Position numbers and translations under genes: made by a program
Shown: positions 33,921 through 41,401 of the stretch, piece by piece
How positions within the stretch are numbered: position 1 is the stretch's first letter
How the letters are laid out: every line of letters begins with the position of its first letter
Assembly (NCBI GenBank): GCA_963663525.2
Contig: CAXXHC010000004.1
Location: forward strand, 372,001-436,000
Reading direction: 5' to 3'
DNA from: G963663525 sp963663525
Lineage (GTDB): Bacteria; Myxococcota_A; SURF-8; G963663525
Length of the DNA: 64,000 nt
Notes under the pieces: model-generated
Seen by the model: the letters and a program-made list of their open reading frames with translations, nothing else
What the model was told of the DNA's origin: nothing
Databases searched by the model: none

Positions 33921-34949
33921 CTACTCCTTCGGGGCGAACTGTTCGCAGCAGCGAAACCCTACGTTTGGATGGCCGAGGGTGTCGTCGTAGTCCTCGTGGC
34001 CGTCGTCCACCGTATTTTCATGCCCGCAGGAAAGCTGTACCGACAGGGAATGTTCGTAGCTTCCGCCCACCGGAGCCTCCGAGTCGGCGACCCATTCGGC
34101 GAGATTCCCGCTGAGGTTGTAGATCGATCCGACACCGAAGCAAGCGCCTTCACTGGTCTCCTGCTTGGACGAGGCCGTGGCGGCATTGACGCAGTTTTGC
34201 GAATACGACGAGAAATCGCAGCCATACGGGAATGTCGGCTCACGCTCGGAGACGCCATCGGGGCAATACGAAGCGCTCGTGGACGTCCCCGGCCAGCAGG
34301 CCATGTCGTGAATTTCCAGGGGACACAGCACCTTTCCCACGTTGGCGCAGGCGGCGGCGGCCTGGGCCTTGGTGATGTAACTAGAGGGAATCTCTGAAGA
34401 AATCTGGCAGGCTTCCATCGGCGTGGCGGTGTCGTCGGAAAGCGACACGTCGTCCGGGAAATCCTCGCCGTAGTCGTCGCCCGCAGCGCCCTTGATTACG
34501 CCGTCGCAGGACTCGGTGGCTTGTTCATCCGGTTCAATCACCACCGCCTCGTATTTGTCGATGCACCAGCACTCGTTGAGCACGGTGGTCATCTTGTTGT
34601 CCAGCGGGCAATTCTGGATCGCCTCGAAGGGACAGTCCGCCTCGCGCAACGGAATTTCCTCCGTATTATCGGTATCTTCCGTGTCGTCATCCCCATTCGC
34701 GCTGTCGTCGTCCACGAGGTCGTCGTCTCCGTTGCCGGGAATGTCGTAATCCCCGCTGCCGCTCGAACCGACGTAGCGGCATTCGCCGTCGACCAGTTCG
34801 TGCTGATAGGGGCAGATGCACTCTCCCTCGCTGTTCAGTGCGCCGCCGACGCAGGCGGTCTCGTCGTCGTCTCCCGAGTCCGAGCCGCAGGCCGAAAGGA
34901 GTAAAAACATCAATAGAAACATTATGTTGCAAGAAAACAGCGTTTTCAT
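33921..34949 (-). CDS. Lipoprotein with a SUMF1/FGE-type module
   Basis: A 342-residue lipoprotein. The signal ends at 'LLLSAC' and an acidic Gly/Asp-rich linker (about 60-100, with 'GNGDDDLVDDDSANGDDD') follows. The C-terminal domain (about 105-340) keeps the SUMF1 fold landmarks: 'CWCIDKYEA' near the start, 'GKVLCPLEIH', 'NLSGNLAEWVAD', 'VGGSYEH' and a terminal 'GFRCC'. It is a single-module relative of the four-module protein at the window start. ATG 34949 is used because GGAG lies 5 bases upstream. Function is unknown; the true FGE catalytic Cys pair is not evident. Confidence 0.78.
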   Translation of the reverse strand: MKTLFSCNIMFLLMFLLLSACGSDSGDDDETACVGGALNSEGECICPYQHELVDGECRYVGSSGSGDYDIPGNGDDDLVDDDSANGDDDTEDTDNTEEIPLREADCPFEAIQNCPLDNKMTTVLNECWCIDKYEAVVIEPDEQATESCDGVIKGAAGDDYGEDFPDDVSLSDDTATPMEACQISSEIPSSYITKAQAAAACANVGKVLCPLEIHDMACWPGTSTSASYCPDGVSEREPTFPYGCDFSSYSQNCVNAATASSKQETSEGACFGVGSIYNLSGNLAEWVADSEAPVGGSYEHSLSVQLSCGHENTVDDGHEDYDDTLGHPNVGFRCCEQFAPKE

Positions 34950-35620
34950 CTCGGCTCCTGTCGCCACGTTTTATTCGTCCTGTTCCTTCGCCTTTTTCTC
35001 GATAAGTGTAGCACATTCGGTTCCAAAGCTGCAATGGGCGAACAAAGGGAAGGAGGGGTTTTTTAGGCCGCAGCAGGGCATATTTCTGCAACTTCCCGTC
35101 GACGTTCCGGCCAAGGGTCGAGCCCGCTCCCCCAAACGTGCAAATTGGTGAAAAAACGTGCAGATTCGCAACCACTCGCGTTGCGAGAGAAAATAGCACG
35201 TTGTGTGGTTTTTCGGTCGAAAAACCCTGTTTTTGTAAAGTTTCTTACCACTTTTTTCTCGGGTACCCTCGACTCGTTGCGAGAAAACCGGGGAGGATTT
35301 TGCACGTTTCTGCGTGAGTTTGCACGAGTTTTGCGGCATGGATCGAGCATGACGTGAGTTTGCATGAAAATGCACGAGTTTGCAGTATATTCAGTGGATT
35401 TTGTGTGAAAAATCTCGTTGGAGCAGAAAGGAGGTCGGACAGGTACAGCCTTTTCTATGGAAGCCTGAAAGGGATTGTTCGACGCCGGAGATTATATGGC
35501 ACCCATGATTGGATATCTGTTTGTCCCGGCCACCCGCCAATGGTTTTTAAGAATTACATGGGTGGCATGGGCGAAGCGAAGCTTGCCCATGTGTCTTGAA
35601 TGGAGTATAAATGGTTCGTG
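34950..35620. other. Intergenic region with TGCACG-type short repeats
   Basis: Within this gap, 35301-35385 contains several near copies of CGTGAGTTTGCACGAG (35312, 35352 and partial ones), and CGTGCA occurs in the opposite sense near 35138-35165. A TTTTTCGGTCGAAAAA palindrome lies near 35209-35226. A frame of 81 codons at 35354 runs across the repeats and the REP palindrome and has no sign of being a gene. Confidence 0.45.
35561..35594 (+). repeat. REP palindrome 5' of the RAYT transposase
   Basis: GTGGCATGGGCGAAGC, then AAGCTTGCCCATGTG: the CATGGGC and GCCCATG arms pair. Its inverted relative lies at the far end of the transposase gene (36188-36224). Coordinates may be off by one or two bases. 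Confidence 0.7.
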
Positions 35621-36388
35621 ATGGAAACCTATAAAAGAAAAAATAAACATTTCAACGATCCTGGTCACGCTCATGAATTAACGTTTTCATGTTATCATCA
35701 TTGGCCTCTTCTAACAAAAGATAGACCAAAACAATGGTTTTGCAATGCAGTAAATGAAGCAAGCAAAAAACTGAATTATTCGATATGGGCATATGTAATC
35801 ATGCCTGACCATGTTCACTTATTGATATTTCCAAACGAGGAAAAGTATAGTGTTTCACAATTCTTAAAACGTGTGAAACAATCCGTTTCAAGAAAATCGA
35901 AAAGCTGGCTTGAACTCAACGATAAACTGTGGTTTGAAAAACTTACTATTGTCAAAAATGATGGCAAGAAAGAATTTCGCTTCTGGCAGGCAGGTGGAGG
36001 TTACGACCGAAATATAAAGAAGGACTCCACACTGTGGAAAGCAATTGAATATATTCATGCAAATCCTGTCAGACGTGATTTGGTTGATGATATTTTGAAA
36101 TGGAAATGGTCAAGTGCCTTGGATTATGAAGATAGAGTCGACGGACCAATTGTTGTGGACAAGGTTGCCCATGTGCAGGAACAAAAACACGGGCAAGCTC
36201 CGTTTCACTGTCGCTTGGCCCGTGCCACTCCCCCTTGTTCAGGCCACCAGTCCAGAGACCTGCTCCAACGGAGTTACCTGAACTCTCCAACGGATACTGA
36301 AGACTTCCTGTGTCCTCGAAGCCCCCCTCACGAGTCTGCATTGTGGGAAGATGAACGGCATCCCCCTAGCCGCATCCCATTCGCTTGA
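35621..36388 (+). CDS. REP-associated tyrosine transposase (IS200-like, RAYT)
   Basis: A 255-residue Y1 HUH transposase. The metal site HxH lies in 'VIMPDHVHLLIF', and the Tyr nucleophile in 'WQAGGGYDRNI'. 'EYIHANPVRRDLV' and 'WKWSSALDYE' are typical RAYT signatures. The natural C-terminus probably lies near 'DGPIVVDKV'. The remaining about 65 codons, after 'AHVQEQ', cross the downstream REP palindrome and look like read-through sequence with no domain. The codons and base composition are clearly AT-richer than the neighbours, a sign of recent transfer. An ATG at 35600 is an alternative start. It probably excises or copies the flanking REPs. Confidence 0.82.
   Translation: METYKRKNKHFNDPGHAHELTFSCYHHWPLLTKDRPKQWFCNAVNEASKKLNYSIWAYVIMPDHVHLLIFPNEEKYSVSQFLKRVKQSVSRKSKSWLELNDKLWFEKLTIVKNDGKKEFRFWQAGGGYDRNIKKDSTLWKAIEYIHANPVRRDLVDDILKWKWSSALDYEDRVDGPIVVDKVAHVQEQKHGQAPFHCRLARATPPCSGHQSRDLLQRSYLNSPTDTEDFLCPRSPPHESALWEDERHPPSRIPFA
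36188..36224 (-). repeat. REP palindrome 3' of the RAYT transposase
   Basis: Read on the minus strand: GTGGCACGGGCCAAGC, about 20 bases, then AGCTTGCCCGTGT. Arms CACGGGC and GCCCGTG pair. It is inverted relative to the palindrome at 35561, matching the arrangement of RAYT genes between oppositely oriented REPs. A further half-copy (GTTGCCCATGTG) is at about 36163. Confidence 0.7.
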
Positions 36389-36486
36389 CTTCCCCGCCCC
36401 GATCCAATACACCTTCTACACGCCTTGCGGCAGGCGAACATCGTCGCGACCGAAAACACGAAACGAAACACACGAGGCTCGACTTC

Positions 36487-38679
36487 ATGAACGCGCAACG
36501 CATTCTCGATCAAGCGACGGCTCAGGGACAATCCGCCCTGAGCGAGGCCCAGTCCAAGCGGATTCTCGAAGAGTACGGCGTCCCGGTGGTGCGGGAAACC
36601 GTCGTTTCCACACCGGAGGAAGCCTGCCAGGCGGCGAACGATTCCGGTTATCCGGTGGTGCTTAAAGCGCTCGGCGCGAAGCTGACGCACAAGTCAGAAC
36701 GGGGTCTCGTGCGGTTGAATCTGGCCTCCGAAAACGCGGTGGCCGAAGCCGCCGAAGCGTTGGCCGGGATCGCCGGAGACGATCTGGAGGGTTTTCTCGT
36801 GCAGCCGCAGATCCAGGGGCGGCGGGAATTCGTCGCCGGGTTCTTCCGCGATCCGACCTTCGGCCCGGTGGTGATGTTCGGCCTTGGCGGTGTGCTGACC
36901 GAAGCCCTCGACGACGTGACGTTTCGCCTTGCGCCGCTCGAAGCGAAGGACGTGCGCCGCATGGTCGAGGAAGTCCAGGGACGGAAACTGCTCGGCGCGT
37001 TCCGGGGCGAAAACGCGGTGAATATGGAGCAGCTCGAAGCGGCGCTCACGGGGCTTTCCCGGCTGGCCATCGAGCATCCCGAAGTGGCCGAGGCCGACAT
37101 CAACCCGCTGATCGCCGGATCGGACGGTGCGCTTTGCGCGGTGGACGCCCTCCTGGTGTTGGGTGCGTCCGAGGAGCCGGAACATTCGCGATACAAGTTG
37201 GACCCTAGGCGCTTGGGACCGATGTTTTATCCGCATTCCGTGGCCTTCATCGGTGCGTCCGGCACCATCGGCAAGTGGGGGCACATCCTGCCCACCAACG
37301 TGCTCGCCGGAGGCTTCGAAGGGGAGATTTACCTCGTCAACCCCAAGGGCGGTACGATGATCGGTCGGGAAGTCTATACGTCACTGGAAGACGTGCCCGG
37401 CAAGATCGATCTCGCGGTGGTCACGGTTCCCGGAAAATACGTCTTCGACCTGTTGCCGCAATGCGCGGCCAAGGGTATCAAAAGCATGGTGCTCGTGGCC
37501 AGCGGTTTCAGCGAAACCGGTGCGGAAGGTCGCAAGCTGGAAGAGGATCTCGTGCGCGAGGCCCGCAAACACGACGTGCTGATTCTGGGACCCAACACCA
37601 TGGGGATCTGCAACCCGCACGACCGCTTTTTCTGCACCGCTTCCCACATCTGGCCGCGCAAGGGTTCCACCGTGCTGGTCAGCCAGTCCGGCAACATGGG
37701 CAACCAGCTTCTGGCCTTCGCCGAACAGGAAGACATCGGCATCCGCGCCTTTTCGGGTTCGGGCAACGAAGCGATGATTACCATCGAAGATTACATGGAA
37801 GCCTTCGAGGTGGACGAGTTTACGAAAACCGTCGTGCTCTACCTGGAAAGCGTGAAAGACGGGCGACGCTTCTTCAAAGCCGCACGGCGTGTGGGACGCA
37901 CGAAACCGGTCGTCGTGCTCAAGGGCGGACGCACCGACGAAGGCAGCCAGGCCGCCGCCAGCCATACCGGCGCACTGGCCGGAAACAACCGTGTTTTCAA
38001 TGCGGTATGCAAGCAGGCGGGCATCGTGATGGTGCCCAATCCGATGAACCTGCTCGACGTCTCCGCCGCCTTTTCCTGCCTTCCACTGCCCAAAGGACCG
38101 CGCATCGGCATCGTGACGCTCGGCGGCGGCTGGGGGGTCGTAGCCACAGACCTTTGCAGCGAACACGGCCTGGAAGTGCCCGAACTCGCACCGGAATTGA
38201 TCGAAAAATTCGACAAGATGCTGCCGTTTTTCTGGAGTCGCGCCAACCCGGTGGATCTCGTCGGCCAGACCGATTTCGTCCTGCCGATGACCGTGACCGA
38301 GGAGTTGGCGAAGTGGGATGGCTGCGACGCCATCATCAACCTCGGCATCGTCGGCACGAAAGCCTACCTCGATCAGTACGGCAAAAGCATCAATAAGGTG
38401 GACCCCACGTATCCGCCGGAATTCATCGAGGCGTCCTCGTCCCAGCTTAAAGAGTTCGAACGGAAATACCTGGCCTACACCGTTGAGTTGATGGAAACCT
38501 ACCACAAGCCGATCGTCGGCGTCAGCCTGCTGGCCGACGAAGACAGTCGCACCGTCTACCGCTTCGAGGATCGCGCCTACGACGGGGTGTTTTTCCTTAC
38601 GCCGGAAAGAGCGGTCAAGGCTTTGGCGGGCATGTGGCAGTATGTGCGCTGGCTGGAGCACGAAAACGGCGAAGGATAA
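36487..38679 (+). CDS. ADP-forming acyl-CoA synthetase, beta-alpha order
   Basis: A 730-residue enzyme of the same superfamily as 6002-8101, but with the halves swapped. The ATP-grasp_5 domain comes first (about 1-225: 'EYGVPVVRETVV', 'KALGAKLTHKSERGLV', 'MFGLGGVLTEALDDVTFRLA'). The CoA-binding domain follows (about 240-375, 'SVAFIGASGTIGKWGHIL') and then succinyl-CoA-ligase-like domains (about 385-730, 'SQSGNMGNQ', 'AASHTGALAGNN'). The reaction is acyl-CoA + ADP + Pi = acid + CoA + ATP; the substrate is unknown. The beginning of the coding sequence is fixed by 'MNAQRILDQA' and a typical family N-terminus. It ends in a strong terminator, 558 bases before mutA. Confidence 0.88.
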   Translation: MNAQRILDQATAQGQSALSEAQSKRILEEYGVPVVRETVVSTPEEACQAANDSGYPVVLKALGAKLTHKSERGLVRLNLASENAVAEAAEALAGIAGDDLEGFLVQPQIQGRREFVAGFFRDPTFGPVVMFGLGGVLTEALDDVTFRLAPLEAKDVRRMVEEVQGRKLLGAFRGENAVNMEQLEAALTGLSRLAIEHPEVAEADINPLIAGSDGALCAVDALLVLGASEEPEHSRYKLDPRRLGPMFYPHSVAFIGASGTIGKWGHILPTNVLAGGFEGEIYLVNPKGGTMIGREVYTSLEDVPGKIDLAVVTVPGKYVFDLLPQCAAKGIKSMVLVASGFSETGAEGRKLEEDLVREARKHDVLILGPNTMGICNPHDRFFCTASHIWPRKGSTVLVSQSGNMGNQLLAFAEQEDIGIRAFSGSGNEAMITIEDYMEAFEVDEFTKTVVLYLESVKDGRRFFKAARRVGRTKPVVVLKGGRTDEGSQAAASHTGALAGNNRVFNAVCKQAGIVMVPNPMNLLDVSAAFSCLPLPKGPRIGIVTLGGGWGVVATDLCSEHGLEVPELAPELIEKFDKMLPFFWSRANPVDLVGQTDFVLPMTVTEELAKWDGCDAIINLGIVGTKAYLDQYGKSINKVDPTYPPEFIEASSSQLKEFERKYLAYTVELMETYHKPIVGVSLLADEDSRTVYRFEDRAYDGVFFLTPERAVKALAGMWQYVRWLEHENGEG

Positions 38680-38709
38680 TTCGGACGACGAAACATCGTT
38701 TCTTTGCAG

Positions 38710-38740
38710 AACGGATCGGTGCATATGCCGATCCGTTTTT
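38710..38740 (+). terminator. Rho-independent terminator of the second acyl-CoA synthetase gene
   Basis: A 10-bp stem AACGGATCGG/CCGATCCGTT with an 8-base loop, followed by TTT. It lies 31 bases after the stop codon. Confidence 0.85.
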
Positions 38741-38800
38741 GCGTGCGCGTTTCGAAATCTATCTGCAATATACGAAAACCGGCATGGTTCCTGCCCGGGG

Positions 38801-38980
38801 CGATTCAATTCTACTTCTTTCCCCGGTTTCCATGGAAGGATGTTTGTTTGGATAGGTGCCAAGGTCTTTCGCCGTCAGGCGAATGGCCTTGAAAACACGA
38901 AGAATCCGGGCCATCGATCCGTTCCGGATCGAAGACCCGGGCACCCTTTTCTCGATTCACCGAGTCGGATTCGTGCCGAA
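38801..38980 (+). repeat. About 170-bp interspersed repeat (GGGCGATTCAATTCT family), copy 2
   Basis: Inverted relative to the copy at 19799-19970 (see there). It fills the middle of the 38680-39237 gap. The gap shows no gene; a promoter for mutA could lie in 38990-39230 but I see no clear one. Confidence 0.75.
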
Positions 38981-39237
38981 TCGAGAATTGAATCACTCTG
39001 CTGCCTATCTTCGTGATCGTTTTGACACGACATTGCACGAATTTGCGCGAAGATTACGTTTTCAAAACCTTGCGCCCTTTTCGGGAATGATTACACTGGT
39101 ACGAAGCGTTTTCGATCATCGTGTGAAAACAGACCGAACTTTTCCGCATCGTTGCGTCCGGAACGAAAGTTGCTCGGGACGTGGAAACGAAACCGGCGCG
39201 TGACGAACGATTGTGGAACCAACTCAGGACGGACGAC

Positions 39238-41388
39238 ATGAAAAACGACTTTCATCTTTCCGAAACCTTCGACTTTCCCAGCTTCGAGGACTGGCTGGCC
39301 ATCGTCGAGCGCGACCTGAAAGGCGCGCCCTTCGAGAAAAAGCTGGTGAAGAAATCCCACGAGGGCATTGCGCTTCAGCCGATCTATACCTCCAAGGATT
39401 TCGACCATTTGCAGGATCTTTCGGGCTTTCCCGGACAGGCTCCTTACCTGCGCGGAGGAACCGCGCTGGGGCACGTGCAAAACGGCTGGGACCGTCGTCA
39501 GGAATACGGTGACGCCGACCCGAGCGAATGCAACCGGACCATCCTCGCGGATTTCCGCTACGGCGTGACTTCGGTCTGTCTGCGGCCTCATCAGGCGTTT
39601 CATCGGGGTATGGACTCGGACGACCCGCAGGCGCAGGAAGCCATCGGACGCGGAGGCACGACGCTGGCCTGTCTCGACGACGTGGCCACGGTGCTCGACG
39701 GCCTCGATCCGGCGGAAGTCGCGGTGGCGGTCAAAGGCGGGAGCCAGGGCTTGATGGCTTCCGGGCTGCTTTTCGCCCTATGTCGCAATGGGGAAAAAGG
39801 GGAAGACGCGCTGAAAACTCTGCGTGGCACGGCCTGTTTCGATCCTCTGAGTGCGTTGGCTTCCGGCGGCGGCATCGGGTACTCTCTGGACAACGTGTAC
39901 CGCCAGATGGCCGATCTCGTGGCATGGAAAACCGAGCACGCCCCGCAATTCAGACCCATCGCGGTGACCGCCAGCCCCTACCACGATGCCGGAGCCCACG
40001 CCGTGCAGGAGTTGGCGTTTTCGCTGGCCACGGCGGTGACTTACTTGCGCGAACTGGATGCGCGCGGCATCGGCATCGACGAGGCGGCGGCCTCGATGCA
40101 GTTTTTGTTCAGCGTAGGACGCCATATGTTCTTGGAAATCGCCAAGTTGCGTGCGGCGCGGATGCTTTGGGCCAGGGTGGTGGAAGCCTCCGGCGGTTCG
40201 GAAAACTCCCGGACGATGTTCATTCACGCCCGCTCCAGCGCCTTCACCAAAACCGTGCGCGACCCCTGGGTCAACCTGCTGCGCAGCACGGCGGAGTGTT
40301 TTTCGTCGGTGGTCGGCGGCGCGGACAGCATCGCCACCATGCCTTTCGACGAAACCCTGGGCACACCCGACGCCTTCAGCCGACGTATCGCCGCCAATAC
40401 CCAGAACGTTTTGCAGGAAGAATCGAACCTGCATAAGGTGGTCGATCCCGCAGGTGGTAGCTGGTACATCGAAACCGTCACCCGGCAGATGGCCGAAGCC
40501 GCGTGGACGCTGTTCCAGGATATCGAAAATCGTGGCGGCATGGCCGAAGCGATTGGTTCCGGTTGGGTGGCCGAGCAAGTGGAAGCCACTTGGAGCGGAC
40601 GTAAAAAGGCCATTGCCAAGCGCAAGGACGCCATTACCGGCGTGAGCGAATTCCCCAACCTCCAAGAGAAGCCTATCGAGAAAAAACCGATAGATTTCGA
40701 AGGGTTGTATAAGAGTGCTTCCGAAACGCTGCCCGAAAAACGAAAAGAAGCGCTTGAGTCTGGAACCCTCGACAAACTGGGCGACGTGCTCGCCGACCCG
40801 TCCCCCGAACCGGGGAGTCTGACCCAAGCTGTCGTCGAGGCGTTTTCGGGCGGTGCGACCGTGGGCCAGGTGGCGGCACTGCTTCGAGGAGACGACACCG
40901 GCACGCAGGCTCCGGCGCTGGGTTCGCGTCGGGCTGCCGAGCCTTTCGAGCATCTGCGCGACGCCTCGGACATCTGGCTTGCCACCCACGGCGAGAGGCC
41001 GAAAATCTTCCTCGCCAACATGGGGACGATCCCCGAGCACAAGGCGCGGGCGATGTTTTCGGCCAACTTCTTCGAGGCCGGAGGGCTGGAATCCGTATCC
41101 AACGACGGCTTTTCCAACGCGGAAGACGCAGCGGCGGCGTTCAAAGAGAGCGGCGCAAACGCGGCGGTGATCTGCTCGACGGATAAAAAATACCCGGAGG
41201 TCGTGCCCGAAGTCGCGCCGAAGTTGGCGGAACTCGGTGCGAAATTCATCGTTCTGGCGGGAAAACCCGCCGACGCGGAGAAAGAAACCCTGTACCGGGA
41301 CGCCGGGGTGAATGTCTTCATTCACCTGGGCTGCGACGTGCTCGGAACCCTGGAAAAAATCCTGACCGGCCTGGACATTCTGGCCTGA
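39238..41388 (+). CDS. mutA: Methylmalonyl-CoA mutase small subunit
   Basis: A 716-residue small subunit of the two-subunit mutase (succinyl-CoA to (R)-methylmalonyl-CoA, B12-dependent in the large subunit). It has the mutase TIM barrel (about 30-440) with 'FRYGVTSVCLRPHQAF' and 'KLRAARMLWARVVEASGG', then a degenerate B12-binding-like domain ('FLANMGTIPEHKARAMFSANFFEAGG'). The DxHxxG cobalamin-binding motif is absent here, as expected for MutA. ATG 39238 is chosen over an upstream GTG (39181) because it has AGGAC before it and the conserved start. mutB begins 14 bases after its stop. Confidence 0.92.
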   Translation: MKNDFHLSETFDFPSFEDWLAIVERDLKGAPFEKKLVKKSHEGIALQPIYTSKDFDHLQDLSGFPGQAPYLRGGTALGHVQNGWDRRQEYGDADPSECNRTILADFRYGVTSVCLRPHQAFHRGMDSDDPQAQEAIGRGGTTLACLDDVATVLDGLDPAEVAVAVKGGSQGLMASGLLFALCRNGEKGEDALKTLRGTACFDPLSALASGGGIGYSLDNVYRQMADLVAWKTEHAPQFRPIAVTASPYHDAGAHAVQELAFSLATAVTYLRELDARGIGIDEAAASMQFLFSVGRHMFLEIAKLRAARMLWARVVEASGGSENSRTMFIHARSSAFTKTVRDPWVNLLRSTAECFSSVVGGADSIATMPFDETLGTPDAFSRRIAANTQNVLQEESNLHKVVDPAGGSWYIETVTRQMAEAAWTLFQDIENRGGMAEAIGSGWVAEQVEATWSGRKKAIAKRKDAITGVSEFPNLQEKPIEKKPIDFEGLYKSASETLPEKRKEALESGTLDKLGDVLADPSPEPGSLTQAVVEAFSGGATVGQVAALLRGDDTGTQAPALGSRRAAEPFEHLRDASDIWLATHGERPKIFLANMGTIPEHKARAMFSANFFEAGGLESVSNDGFSNAEDAAAAFKESGANAAVICSTDKKYPEVVPEVAPKLAELGAKFIVLAGKPADAEKETLYRDAGVNVFIHLGCDVLGTLEKILTGLDILA

Positions 41389-41401
41389 ACGAGGAAGCAT
41401 C

